NCBI GenBank assembly: GCA_028641055.1
Contig: CM054058.1
Coordinates: 238,438,187 to 238,502,186, forward strand
Length of the DNA: 64,000 bases
Origin: Alopecurus myosuroides
Lineage: Eukaryota > Streptophyta > Magnoliopsida > Poales > Poaceae
Direction: 5' to 3'
The translations under genes were made by a program, and so were the position numbers. Under the pieces are notes generated by a model. It was given only the letters and a program-made list of their open reading frames with translations. It made no database searches and was not told the DNA's origin. Shown here piece by piece: positions 12,701 to 25,390 of the stretch; positions within the stretch are counted from its first letter, which is position 1, and each line of letters begins with the position of its first letter.

Positions 12701-14033
12701 CCTTCTAAGGAGTTAGCTCAGTACCAGGCTACTGGGTTTTGCAGGCAAGTTATCACTCACATGAACCATCGTGTTCCTTTCAACATTGGTTACCGATACT
12801 TTCCGTTGTCTATTCTGCTAGCCCTATGATTAGTTGCTTCTGTTACGAACCTATCACATGTATCCTTTAACCCTGATATTGCATCACCTCCATACCTATA
12901 ACCATTGCTTGTTGCCCGTGTCTTACTAGCATGCTTAGGTTGTTTTGCTCGAGTCTGTTACCCGTTACTTTCTGTTACTATATTTCTATTATGTTCTGGG
13001 GGCTCGATGTTTAATCAATCAATCATGCTAATGCTATTATCAATAATAAATTTGATGATAAGGCACCGGCAGGAGGCCCTTTGTGGTTTTGAGGCCTGCT
13101 AGTGTCGACCCTAATAGGAAAAGGGTCTTGTCTACTGATCCATGATGAGCGCACTACCCGCATGTGGGAAGCGAGTATGGGCGCCCCCCTCAATTTGACT
13201 CGATTCGCATCTCGTCCAAATCGCCTCATCTAGTTCGGGTTTTCCATTTGCTGCATGCATGATCTTGCGAGCCCTTGGTACCCGGGTGGAACTTTCGTAG
13301 TCGGCATATAGGGGGACACGTTCTTAGAGTGCTATGAGGGTCCATTTTCTTCTGGGCTCGATTAGCCGTGCGCCCAAGGTGCTTTGGGCTTGATGCGAAG
13401 AAGAGTTGAGTTGTGTTGAGTGCCCCGCTTGGTGGGAGGCATCCCATCTGGCGGGTTATTCATACGTGTACGGCCAAATTGGTGCAACCCTGCAGGGATA
13501 ATCTTCTCGAGAAGCCGTGTTTTCCGCGGTTATGGATTACTTGGTGAAAGTACTGGCTAACAAGTACTCAGGACAACTTAAACCTAATGATTAACAACCT
13601 TACACCCAATGGTTAACAACTTGACTAGTAATAGGCTTATTGACACAATAATATGAACCATCATTAATTCAACTGTGTGAGTTATCCTCGGATTGCTTCT
13701 TTGGATAAGGGGCGAGATCCAGGATGGGTTTGTTTGGAGTTAGTTGATAGGTTGGTTACGATACACGATCTTATCTCCTTTCTGGTAGCCGGAAGTGGTA
13801 GAAACTCTGTAGTTGTTTAGAGCAGCCAGTTGCAGCATCCTTTATATCCCCTTTCTTCCGTTGACCCAAAGCATCTGTGCTTGGTATTGACGGGTTACAC
13901 TTTGGTGAACTGTGAGTCTTGCTTGCCAGTACGTTTATGTACTGACCCCTTTGGAGCTGTGGTTTCCGCAGACCTACGTTTCCGAGGATCTACATGGTGG
14001 CTACTACGTGGAGTATGACGAGACTGCTGACGA
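9773..14033 (+). repeat. Tandem duplication, copy 2 (4261 bp)
   Basis: It repeats 5519-9772. It spans the outer LTR (9773-11175), the solo LTR start at 11176, and solo LTR sequence to 14033, where GCTGACGA continues into GTAGATAGCGG. At the junction (9772/9773) GCTGACGA joins TAATCAC. The two parental sites share only one base, A, so the junction looks like end joining or template switching, not recombination between long repeats. Confidence 0.85.
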
Positions 14034-16510
14034 GTAGATAGCGGACCCGGGCAGGATCCGAGACTTCGTGGATGGGCTCCGTCTTTTCGTTTCCGGCCTC
14101 TTAGGCCTATTTGGTTCTTGTCTGTACTCAGACATTTTGAATGATTCCGCTGTGATGTAATGATGATATGTTGGGACATGTGTCCTCTGGATGATTGTAT
14201 TTGCTATCTCTGCTCTAATGAGAGCTATTTGCAACTAATTTCCATCTTTTGTGTCGTAGAGATCTGTTGTGATATCACTTGTTCCAATGCCGTTGACGTA
14301 CCATGTGTGTATGTTTTGAAGTACGTCAATGGAAGTATCCTGATTTCTATGGGATAGTTTACGTCGACGCTGAACAGATAGGGGTTGGTTGTCACACATA
14401 CGTGTGTTGGCCTACTCGTAAGAGGACGCGGGTGCCGGTAAGCCCCGTAATCCAATCTACTACTGTTCAACGGAACGGCGAGTATCCTTTAGAAGTCCGG
14501 GTGCGACATTAGTACACATTCTAAGGAACCCAAAACAATTTAGTTTGCAAAAATTGGATTTACAGAATTTAAATTATGACAAAATTCATCAAACAAGCAC
14601 AATTGAATTTGAACAAATTTAAGTTTATCAATTTTGAATTTGTCTAGTGCCAAAAGATTCTAAATGTCAAGGGATTTTCAAAAAGTCCAAGATTGCTAAA
14701 TTTGGGATTATGGATCAATATATGATGGATTGAAGTTGTAGGGGCTAATCTGTAAAACTACCAATTAAATTCTATTCGGAGAAAAATCCAGAAAATGCTC
14801 GGACAGGTGGCTTCTTCTTATTGGTCAGGGTTGCTGACTTGGCGCTGACTGGGCTAGCTACGTGGCGCTGACGTGGTTAAGTGATTCGATCCACACCGTT
14901 GGATCGAGATCCAATGGATACTGACCCCTTCGATTAAAAGATTAAATCTGCGCCATCTGCTTCAAATCTAACGGGCAGGAAAGAATTAGCTCACCGGGCT
15001 GCGGGGAGCTCGCCGGAAAATGGCGATGCGGCGGCCGGAGACGCAGCGCTTGACGTTGTTGGCGTTACAGGGGCCTTCCCGAGTCATCAAGGGCACGGTG
15101 AGGCGCGTCTCGCCACGAAGAGGACGATGGTGGGGCCTGCTTGCCTCCTCACTTCCGGGATGGACTGCGTCGAGCAGATGGTGGTGGGTGAGCTCCGGCG
15201 AGCGTCGGTCGTCGTTGCCGTGGTCTCTCTGCTGCGGAGAAAATAGTAACAAGGCATGAGGAAGGGGCGCGAGGACAAGGGAAACAATCGGAGGGGGTCT
15301 AGGGCTCAGAGAAGGTCTCACCGTGCCGGAGGAGACGGAATACGGCGGCGGCCGAGAGTAACTCCGGCGACAAAATTCTTCTGTCTGGGGGCACCATCCG
15401 ATGTGAAATAAGAGGGTAAATGGAGAGGAGGGGAAAAAGATTTAAGGGGAGGAAACGGTAGGGATTAATTGGCTTTTAATCGCCGACAATCAATCGCGAA
15501 AATTTCGGCTAAAACAACCGCGTTTCCGTTTCCAGTGTTGAAGACGACGTGACGTCAGCGCTGAGGTGAGCGCTGGGTCCCACCTGTCGGTCACTCGCAC
15601 GAAGAGAGGGATGGACGGGCTGGTTTGGTGGGCTGCCTGCTAGGCTCTGCGCTGCGCGCGAGCGAAAGGGAGAGCGGGAAGGGAACGAGCTCGGCCCAGT
15701 TTGGGCTGGCTGGTGCCTCCTCTTTTTTTGTAATTTTTTTTTCCTGTTTTCTTATTTCCTTTATAACTTTTGATTTAAAAATCCTTTTAGCCTCAAGTAA
15801 AATTTTAAATTCTTGAAATGACATCTTCTTTCAACTAAGAACATTTAAAAACTATTTTGGACACAAATAAAATTTGAAAATTTGAAAATGTGATTAAAAT
15901 GCTAATAGTACTTAATGTTATTTTAAAATTAGAAAATAATAGAAATGTTAATATTTGTCAAATAAATTTTCAGTGACATACTATAATGAAAATATTATAT
16001 TTGAAAGTCATATAACTATTTTTTTCATGTTTTATATTTTAAATTATGAGTATACCATCATAGCAACTTAATGTCATTTTCTAAATAGAAAAAAAATGAT
16101 AATTTGAATTATGGGTTTTGATAAAATTTAGAGAGGTGTCCCAAATGTAATTTTTGTTTTCCAAGATCTTTTACTTGTTTTCATAAACAACATACAATTT
16201 ATGGTAAATACTTGGAATAATACTGGGAGAAAACAAAATGGAGAACAACTTGCTTATGTAAAACCAATTTATATTCTTAAGGTTTGCAAATTAAGTAATT
16301 AGTTTATTTGCATAAATATCTATTTTGAGGATTTAGAGTTTTTAGTAAACAAGGAAATTTGGGTTGTAAAATTCCAGTAGCATTGAAAAAAACAATTTAT
16401 GTAACCTTTGTGTTTGAGTTTTATTTGTTTTTGGTGGCTTGCTTTATTAGAAAACAAAAAGTTTCAATTTTTAGTGATTTTTGAACTTTCCAAAAATCAG
16501 GGATGTTACA

Positions 16511-18156
16511 GACTACCACCCTTAAAAGAAATCTCGTCCCGAGATTTTGGAAGGATAGAAAGAAAGATAGGTTTTGGGTTACTTGGTTCCAAACCAACTG
16601 GGTGGGCTACCACCCTTAAAAGAAACTTTTGTGGGTAGTCTATTTTCATTACATTGGAGTGTAGATTGATATGAGATTGGCTTGAGTAGAAATTTTCTTC
16701 ATGGTAGAGCTGTAGACCAACATATGTATCTTGAACTACCTTTGACACCGAGGGGTCACTCTTTGGGTCAATCAAAAGTCCTTGGGTTCCTCTCAACTTA
16801 GTATTTTGATGTTTTTAGTATTCTTCCTTCTTGTTTTCATCCTTGAAGGAAACCACCATACTATTTCTAAGGAAACTCTCATGGTAGGAAAAATCTTCCA
16901 TTGCTTGATAGCTCCAAGGTTGGCTCCATCCTCTCCGAAAAATAGTATGTTTTCAGTAACACTAACATAGGGTCATTATTGTATTCTAACATTCTATGGT
17001 TCTGGTTTAACATCGCCGTCTCTCTAATAGGTATGTCACTCAGATTTAACATTCCTCATAGCAAAGTGAATAATGTGAGTAGTCACAATGGGGGCCAATC
17101 CATGTTGCACTCAATTATTACCTTGTACTTGGATTGATGAATCTTGTTTAATAACACTAGGTCATCTCACTTGTCTAACAGAAAGTTTTCAATCTGAAAG
17201 ACGAACCTGAGCTAAACTATAGGCTCTTACACTAGTGGGGTTGCATAAACTCTTATACTTCACTAACTGAGTTATTGCAGTTTCTTCATCTATCCTTCTC
17301 CTGGTGTAGGGAAGAGCTTCTCCTGCTGTAGGGAAGAGCTTCAAAATCTTCATAGCTTATGGAACTTTGGGTCCTCTTGTTTATCTTCCCTTGTTGATTG
17401 GGTTCGTGCACCTTGGTATAAAGTTGTCTTCGTCATGGATGTGATTGTTCCTTCACACAAAAGAACAAAATCCTAAGATTTTGGTAATCCTGAATTGGAT
17501 GGTTTGTGTCTCAAAAGGGTGGTCTTGGGTATGAAGTCAGTTGGTCCACTCCAATTGGAAATTCTCTATTGGTGGTAATTGGGTATAGGGTTGGGTTTGG
17601 TTTATCCTAGATGAATAGAGATTAGAAAGAGACTAAAGAAATTCCTACCCCAAACAACACATAACAACACAATCATCACACCAAACAACATGATTTTTAG
17701 AAAACAGACTAATATTGGCATACCACACTCATTGGTATGATCAATACACTAACACGTTAAGGTTTGTTCTAACAAAGTAACTAGATTGGTGGTCTCATCT
17801 ATATCTTCTTGAGTTCTTCAAATTCTTATCTCCATGTCATGAGGTGTTCTTGATTGTTGTGAAGTCTGGGTATATCTCCAAGTTTCTTCAATTGTCTTGA
17901 GTGTAGGTCTCCATGTTGTCAGAACACTTCTTGCACTTCATGGTATGGTCATCAACAATCTTGCCTTGAGGGTATTCAAGAGGTAGGTCATCTATAGAAA
18001 ATTTTGAAGGTGAATAATAGATGAGATGATATGAGAAGAATTAAGATGGTTGTTTTGTTTCTAGAAATTTTGAACATAGGAAATTTTCTATCCTAGGGTC
18101 TTCTCCAAACTTAGGGTCTCGAATTCTACAGGCAACACAATGCTCTGATACCATTT
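16511..18156 (-). other. Non-coding interior of level-4a element with primer and polypurine sites
   Basis: No protein-coding frame is recognisable in these 1646 bp. The minus-strand primer-binding site TGGTATCAGAGC is at 18153-18142, three bases from the 5' LTR. At the other end a purine-rich stretch containing TTTCTTTTAAGGGTGG precedes the 3' LTR at 16510, and its plus-strand complement ACCACCCTTAAAAGAAA recurs near 16610. A 22-bp imperfect tandem repeat (CTTCTCCTG...GGGAAGAG) lies at 17295-17338. The sequence is otherwise AT-rich. Confidence 0.7.
18142..18153 (-). other. Primer-binding site, initiator tRNA-Met
   Basis: TGGTATCAGAGC on the minus strand is the standard complement of the 3' end of plant initiator tRNA-Met. 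It lies three bases inside the 5' LTR boundary and fixes the element as minus-strand. Confidence 0.85.
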
Positions 18157-21100
18157 TGTAGCATCCCACTTTTTAGCAAAAGTGAAATACATGTGTTAGT
18201 GTGCTAGTCCCTGGATCAACTGCTAGCACCACAGTACAAAATGAAATACCATGCAAATGCATCAAATTCTATTACATCGCAAGATCCAATCTTTACAAAA
18301 TAGTGTTACAACTTGCATAGTATTAGAAGACTAGCAGTAAACAAAGTTATACAGCGGAAAACAGGAATAACATTGAGCCCATCTTCTTCATGTGCCACAG
18401 GCAAAACATGTTGGCGATAGTCTCGAGATCCTAAACGAAATCCTCACTCGTCTTCAAAAATATCTGCAATATGGAATATGCAGCCACAAGGGAGTCAATA
18501 CAATTTAATGTATTGGCAAGTAACACTATGGTGGATATAAATGGCAAAACTAATACTACATGCTCATTTGGCTGAGTGGAGTTTTGGCTAAGTTTGCATA
18601 AAGCCAGTTTTCTCCTATCACTTTTGTAAAACAAACTTTTCTTTTCAAAGGGTGGCAACATTGGATTAAGATCCAAGCACCACAAATACTGTTCACTTGG
18701 TCAAATTTTACTTATTGAAAATGGTGATGTGATTCTTCCGTCCTTCCTTGTCCAGCTGCTCATAGTTGTCCATAACCGGGGACATGGCTAAGATCATAGT
18801 TTGTTGACTCTGCAGAGCTTGTGCACTTTCACCTTCAGACTCAACTCAACCCAAACATCCTATACACCCTGAGTGCATTAAGGAAAGGAGAAGAATCAAG
18901 ACGAGATCTTTCAGAAGCAAGAATCCAACCCAATGGCAAGACCCGTTCCACCTATAATTATGCTACATCTGCTTATCAAGCCCGGGCTGAACCCTCACAA
19001 CTTACTTGATCAAGACAGAGCCCATATGACCAAAGGCTGCACTGGAAGCAATCTAAACTTGGGGAACATCATAATCACTTTGTTCCTGGGTGGCATTCCT
19101 CAAGTGAACAACCCCTCGGGGAGACACTCAACTCTCATCAGCCAAACAACCAAATCCACCCAGGTGGTTCATTGAAGTTGTTACTTAGAATTTTTCTACA
19201 ACATCAAGTAAAAATCATTTGCATAGCATCTATCAAGTTCTAAGGCTATAAATAACAAGGATAAAAGAGATAACTACACACTACTAGGATAATAGCATAG
19301 CATAATATAACTTAGTAAAATTTCCTATCATGCATGCTACTCAAAATCAACTAATGCATAGAGAAAATAATGGGTAGTTTATGGTGTGTTACTTGCCTTG
19401 TTGAAGTTGGTGAAGATATCACACTCTCTTCACAAAGGATCGTTGCTCTCCGTACAATCTACTCATTGAAAACACAATAACAAAATAAACAAGCATTCTA
19501 CCAAACAATCATACAAGTGAAGAAACATACAAAGCAACAATCATGGAAAAAGGGATGTAACCAAGTTGGCTAGGACAAGGTCAAGGTTTGAGTTTTTAAA
19601 GATTCATTCTATAATGGTTCAATACATTGGAAAGGACTAGGTTGAGTTTGTAGAAAACTAACTTTATTACAACCATACTTGTCAAGGAAGTTCCAAGAGT
19701 TCACCAAAGTGATCTAACTATCTCAACTATTGTAACACATAACAATGTTTAACACTTAGTTGTTTTTCATCAAAACATTTGAGTACTCTAAGTTAGTCTT
19801 TCCATTCTGGTTTAGGGTAGGTCTTGTTCAACTAACTTACTAACATAGAGAAACCATATAAAGTCTTGGGATTTTCTATTTGGGTCAATGCTTGGGCAAA
19901 AACAACTTGTTATTCTTCAACTTGTATGAATTGCTTCTAGTCCTCATGTGATTGCCTTCTTGAAGATCATCATCATGCCATCTAAGTTGTTTCCTTCCTT
20001 GGTGTGGTGCTTCTCTTGGTCTTGATAGTCTTCATGGTTTTCTCACTAGTTGTTTCCCAAGTGGTGTGGTCACAACTAAGTGTTTTATTTAACAAATGTG
20101 AAAATATCATTAAGTCAAAATAGAGGAGAAATGAGACAAGAGGATAGAATGGGAGGTGTAGTCTTCTTCTTCATTTCTTCATGTACTTGCACTTGATGGA
20201 GTATGCTTCAGATTGTTGTGGAGCTTAAGTCATTTTTTTATATGGTGTGAAACGTGTGTGTGATAACATGGCCTAAAATACATGGCTATGGCTCATATGG
20301 GTCCAAAATTCTATGGCACTGGTTTCTATGGATTAAGGTTGCCATATGGAGCAACATTGCTTAAGAAAACATGTTAAAATTATTTATAGAATTTAAACTA
20401 AGTCAAAATTTGCTCAAATGGCCATATAATTCTAAAACCATTCTAAAATTGTTCAAATAATATTTTGGGCTTATGGATCTGTTAGTACACATTCTAAGGA
20501 ACCCAAAACAATTTAGTTTGCGAAAATTGGATTTACAGAATTTAAATTATGCCGAAATTCATCAAACAAGCACAATTGAATTTGAACAAATTTAAGTTTA
20601 TCAAATTTGAATTTGGCCAGTGCCAAAAGATTCCAAATGTCAAGGGCTTTTCAAAAAGTCCAAGATTGCTAAATTTGGGTTTATGGATCAAAATATATGA
20701 TGGATTGAAGTTGTAGGGGCTAATCTGTAAAACTACCAATTAAATTCTATTCGGAGAAAAATCCAGAAAATGCTGGGACAGGTGGCTTCTTCTTATTGGT
20801 CAGGGTTGCTGACTTGGCGCTGACTGGGCTAGCTACGTGGTGCTGACGTGGTTAAGTGATTCGATCCACACTGTTGGATCGAGATCCAATGGATACTTAC
20901 CCCTTCGTTTAAAAGATTAAATCTGCGCCATCTGCTTCAAATCTAACGGGCAGGAAAGAATTAGCTCACCGGGCTGCGGGGAGCTCGCCGGAAAATGGCG
21001 ATGCGGCGGCCGGAGACGCAGCGCTTGACGTCGTTGGCGTTACAGGGGCCTTCCCGAGTCATGGAGGGCACGGTGAGGCGCGTCTCGCCACGAAGAGGAC

Positions 21101-22484
21101 GATGGTGGGGCCTGCTTGCCTCCTCACTTCCGGGATGGACTGCGTCGAGCAGATGGTGGTGGGTGAGCTCCGGCGAGCATCGGTCGTCGTTGCCGTGGTC
21201 TCTCTGCTGCGGAGAAAATAGTAACAAGGCATGAGGAAGGGGCGCGAGGACAAGGGAAACAATCGGAGGGGGTCTAGGGCTCAGAGAAGGTCTCACCGTG
21301 CCGGAGGAGACGGAATACGGCGGCGGCCGAGAGTAACTCCGGCGACAAAATTCTTCTGTCTGGGGGCACCATCCGATGTGAAATAAGAGGGTAAATGGAG
21401 AGGAGGGGAAAAAGATTTAAGGGGAGGAAACGGTAGGGATTAATTCGCTTTTAATCGCCGACAATCAATCGCGAAAATTTCGGCTAAAACAACCGCGTTT
21501 CCGTTTCCAGTGTTGAAGACGACGTGACGTCAGCGCTGAGGTGAGCGCTGGGTCCCACCTGTCGGTCACTCGCACGAAGAGAGGGATGGGCGGGCTGGTT
21601 TGGTGGGCTGCCTGCTAGGCTCTGCGCTGCGCGCGAGCGAAAGGGAGAGCGGGAAGGGAACGGGCTCGGCCCAGTTTGGGCCGGCTGGTGCCTCCTCTTT
21701 TTTTGTAATTTTTTTTCCTGTTTTCTTATTTCCTTTATAACTTTTGATTTAAAAATCCTTTTAGCCTCAAGTAAAATTTTAAATTCTTGAAATGACATCT
21801 TCTTTCAACTAAGAACATTTAAAAACTATTTTGGACACAAATAAAATTTGAAAATTTGAAAATGTGATTAAAATGCTAATAGTACTTAATGTTATTTTAA
21901 AATTAGAAAATAATAGAAATGTTAATATTTGTCAAATAAATTTTCAGTGACATACTATAATGAAAATATTATATTTGAAAGTCATATAACTATTTTTTTT
22001 CATGTTTTATATTTTAAATTATGAGTATACCATCATAGCAACTTAATGTCATTTTCTAAATAGAAAATAAATGATAATTTGAATTATGGGTTTTGATAAA
22101 ATTTAGAGAGGTGTCCCAAATGTAATTTTTGTTTTCCAAGATCTTTTACTTGTTTTCATAAACAACATACACTTTATGGTAAATACTTGGTATAATACTG
22201 GGAGAAAACAAAATGGAAAACAACTTGCTTATGTAAAACCAATTTATATTCTTAAGGTTTGCAAATTAAGTAATTAGTTTATTTGCATAAATATCTATTT
22301 TGAGGATTTAGATTTTTTAGTAAACAAGGAAATTTGGGTTGTAAAATTCCAGTAGCATTGAAAAAACAATTTATGTAACCTTTGTGTTTGAGTTTTATTT
22401 GTTTTTGGTGGCTTGCTTTAATAGAAAACAAAAAGTTTCAATTTTTAGTGATTTTTGAACTTTCCAAAAATCAGGGATGTTACA
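18157..22484 (-). repeat. 5' LTR of level-4a element (4328 bp)
   Basis: This is the intact partner of the LTR at 4604-16510. On the plus strand it starts TGTAGCATCC and ends GGATGTTACA, so the LTR itself has nearly palindromic 10-bp ends. It contains a GC-rich block at 20950-21700 and AT-rich flanks. The duplication acatc follows at 22485-22489. Confidence 0.85.
20961..21296 (-). other. GC-rich 111-codon open frame in both LTRs of level-4a element
   Basis: A minus-strand frame (MRPSLSPRPPPIVSL...) lies in the GC-rich part of the LTR in element orientation, and an equal-length copy is at 14986-15321 in the other LTR. The protein is rich in Arg, Pro and Ser with no recognisable domain. GC-rich DNA often yields such frames by chance, so I do not call it a gene. 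Confidence 0.25.
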
Positions 22485-24423
22485 ACATCACACTCATCTT
22501 TATATCATGTTCGGTCGGTTCTTTGTATATCCCTATTTTTGTTTCTTTTGTTTGTTTTCGTTTTCTTTCGCTTCTTTCATTTCTCTTTGTTTTATTGTTT
22601 TGTTCTTGTTTTCCAAAGCACAAAAAGACCAAAATTTCTGTTGTTTCTCTTTGTTTGCTTCTTTAGTTTCTTTTGTTGGTTTGCTTTCTTTTCTTGTTTC
22701 GGTTTAGTATTCAAAAATCCAAAAATATTTTGCTTTGTTTGCTTGCTTCTTTCTGTTCCTGTTTCAATTCGAAAACCCAAAAATATTTGTTGTTCTTCTT
22801 TTGTTTTGTAAAGTCTATTGCAGAGTTCAGCAAACTTCCGTGTCTCCATTGGAGTTTGATTATCATTCTATATTATTCAATCCACAAGTGAAGAGCAGTA
22901 ATGATGATTTACGATAATCCAAGTTGTGGTGAGAGGCTGGTATGAACTCTATTGTTTTATTTTTGTACATATACTCATCGTGTGAACATGCTTAGTTCGT
23001 TCATGTAAGGTATATGTTATTTTATTGATGCTTAGTAGTTCATGCTCTCACATGTTAGTTCCAACTTATTAATATAAGATAGCATGTCGTATGAACGTTT
23101 GCTTGCATTGTTTTATTCATAGAAGGGTATGCCCATTGTGGTATCTCCATCTGATTGTTTCGCTTGAATCGACTTGGCACATGCTCACGCATGCTATGAA
23201 TGAAAACAAAAAGTCAATTAAACCTCGATGATTTATTTTGCCTCGGAGTATTTGTATCATTTTTTATGCCACTGTTAATTTGGTTTTGTCGCAAGCATGA
23301 TTATGACAGTTATTGCTCTCTTGATTGTCGCTCCCCGTCTATTGCTAGCCTTCACTTGTACTGAGTATGAGCTCTACTTGTGCATCCAACTCCCAAAAAC
23401 CAAAGTTTGCCAAATGTGTCCATCATACCTACCTATATATGTGGTATTTAACCACCACTCTAAGTAAATTTCTCGTGTGCTACGTTTAAAACCTTCAAAA
23501 TATTATTCTTGTTTTGTGCCCCTGTTTTAGCTCATGAGGACGTAAATAGAGAATATTTATCTCACTCGTTGATTGGATTTCACACCCTGGACTAGTGGCT
23601 TCATCCTCTTATCCAATTGATAGAAGAGCTGACAGCGGGGTGCCCAGCCCCAAATTAATACAACAAATTCTCTTCACTATTTTTTCCCCCTGATTTATCG
23701 GTAAAGCATAATTGTGTAAACAAAAGAGAAAGAGGGATGGCCTTCTACCTAGATGCGGCCTTCTATGGGAGCCGCTCTTGTGAAGTCTAGTTGGCTTGTG
23801 ACATACTGTATTATCTGTTTACCATTCGTTGACATAAGCATAACCTCTCTTAAAAATGTTTTCAATACCTCTGTTTAATAAAATAAAAGCTCTAGCACAT
23901 GAGTTAATCCCTGCTTCCCTCTGCGAAGGGACTTTCTTTTATTTTTATGCTGAGTCTTCACCTTCTCACTTTATGGACTTTCTTCAGAGCATAGCTGTTA
24001 TTCTTAGTGAATGTGCTTGTTCCAAAACACGGTTGATAGTGGTATAAATTTGGTGTTTGTATCTTTGATATCTTTGTTTCTAGTCTTCATTTGAACTTCA
24101 GAGGTGTCCTGGCATTTATGTTTTGCTCCACTATTAAGGGAAAGCGAGTACACTTTATCATATCCTATTATGAGCATTGCAATTCTGCAGATTGATATAC
24201 TTCATGTTGTCTATAATTAGTTTGTTGGCATCTCTTCCTAGTTTGCATAACTGCTAGGTGGGTTTTATTTTCCATACATCTTATTATGAATTGCCTCAAC
24301 ACTTGATCATGTAATTAGTATATTTACATCATATGAAAGAAATGTGTTCGTAAAAGTCTTTAATCGCACTCAGTTGTCACTGAATTTCTTGAGGACAAGC
24401 AATAAGCTAAGCTTGGGGGGAGT
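22485..24423 (+). other. 3' non-coding region and polypurine tract of level-3 element
   Basis: There are no coding frames. Positions 22500-22830 are T-rich with TTTGTTTGC-type repeats. From about 23305 to 24200 the sequence is clearly related to 43605-44470 of the outer Athila-type element, although their LTRs differ. The polypurine tract AAGCTTGGGGGGAGT at 24409-24423 abuts the 3' LTR. Confidence 0.75.
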
Positions 24424-24912
24424 TGATACGTCCAAAACGTATCTTCTTTTCCGAACACTTTTCTTACTTTTTTTCTTATAAAAATGTGAGTTTTGGATAC
24501 CACTCACACGGACTAACGTTGTTTTCAGCAGAATTACCTTGGTATCTCGTTTTTGTGCAGAAAAATCAACTTTCGGGAAATTGCCCAGAAAAGATCTCAT
24601 TGGTCCTAAAACACCAGAAGACCCTGGGAGCCAGAAGGGGGGCAGGAGAGGGGCCAGGAGGGGGCCACACCACCCCCCGACGCCACCCCTTAGCCGCGCC
24701 ACCAGGTGGTGTGGGCCACTCCCTCACCCCTTGGACTCCCCTTTCGACTACATATGCCCCGTAACCTAAAAATAGAGGGGGTTCGTCATATTCCACAAAA
24801 ACACAACAAAGCGCAGCCGCCACCCCGAACCTCGATTTGGGGATCAGAAGTTCCTGTTCTGGCGCCCTGCCGGGACGGGGATTCGAAGGAGATCATCGCC
24901 ATTGACACCGCC

Positions 24913-25390
24913 TGTCGTGGGATAATCACGGCAGATGTTACCGGGGGTAACTGATCTTGGGGCAAGACGACACAGGCGTTTGGGAGAGGGTTTAGCTCAG
25001 AGGAAAACATGATGCAACTCGATCTGGTAGCCGGCAATCAAAGTCGCCGAGTCTCCGATCTTGATATAATAACTCAACTCTGGGGTTACACTAGATGCTC
25101 GATACCAAGCGATATTGCTAGGGTTCTTAGATTTCTATCAACTACTCCTAGGGGTCGGTTTATAAAGCACCCGTACCCCCTGACTTACCCTCCAAGGCGT
25201 ACCAGGGATCCCACCCGGACACAGCGCACAAACCCTAACTTCCCTTTACCGTAACCCACAATCCGGGTTACTGGGCCTACAAACTTGGGCCTTCCAAAAG
25301 TTTCTTTATCCTTAGCCGGATCCTGCGCAGCGTCCTTTGGGCCGGGTTACTCCTTGGAGTTTGGCCTACCGGGTTATTATCGCCCCATCA
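24913..25390 (-). repeat. 3' LTR of young Tat element
   Basis: 478 bp, TGTCGTGGG...CCCCATCA on the plus strand. It differs from the partner LTR at two positions noted by eye: GGCGTACC against GGCATACC, and TTATCGCCCC against TTATCCCCCC. Its inner side carries TAGTCCCCAGAATAG, the complement of the element's polypurine tract. Confidence 0.88.

Larger units (their letters stand above)
6918..14508 (+). mobile_element. Chromovirus-type solo LTR (level 5), enlarged by tandem duplication
   Basis: The insertion starts TGTAACATCCCAAG at 6918 and ends GTCCGGGTGCGACA at 14508. It is flanked by ctagt (6913-6917) and ttagt (14509-14513). The empty site reads ttagt at 20482-20486 in the other LTR. Copy 2 at 11176-14508 is a complete 3333-bp LTR with no adjoining interior, so the original insertion had been reduced to a solo LTR. 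Copy 1 (6918-9772) lacks the last 475 or so bases because the duplication breakpoint falls there. The family is the same as the LTR at 54543-58801 (opposite strand): the same ends, and matching blocks such as 8800-8960 against 55850-55990. Confidence 0.85.
4604..16510 (-). repeat. 3' LTR of level-4a element, interrupted and partly duplicated
   Basis: It matches the uninterrupted LTR at 18157-22484 in two blocks: 4604-6917 corresponds to 18157-20486, and 14509-16510 corresponds to 20482-22484. The extra sequence between the blocks is the solo LTR inserted at 6918 plus the tandem duplication described separately. The remaining LTR sequence has substitutions and small indels relative to its partner, densest in 14540-14720. 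Confidence 0.85.
4604..22484 (-). mobile_element. Long-LTR, short-interior non-autonomous Ty3/gypsy element (level 4a)
   Basis: The element is flanked by the 5-bp target duplication acatc (4599-4603 and 22485-22489). On the minus strand it consists of a 5' LTR (22484 to 18157), a primer-binding site for tRNA-iMet (TGGTATCAGAGC, 18153 to 18142), a 1.65-kb interior with no coding potential, and a 3' LTR (16510 to 4604) enlarged by a later solo-LTR insertion and a tandem duplication. The LTRs begin TGTAACATCC and end GGATGCTACA (5' LTR) or GGATGCTACA-like (3' LTR) on the minus strand. Very long LTRs with a non-coding interior indicate a non-autonomous element that depends on a coding relative, probably a chromovirus, given the primer site and LTR start shared with the element at 54543-64000. 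Confidence 0.85.

Noticed and set aside
6918..14508. Two independent LTRs of a full element
   Set aside because: The stretch between the two TGTAACATCCC starts is outer-LTR sequence with no primer site or polypurine tract, so a duplicated solo LTR fits better.
22455..22917. Hydrophobic Phe/Leu-rich frames resembling membrane proteins
   Set aside because: They come from a T-rich non-coding tract; all frames of such DNA look hydrophobic.
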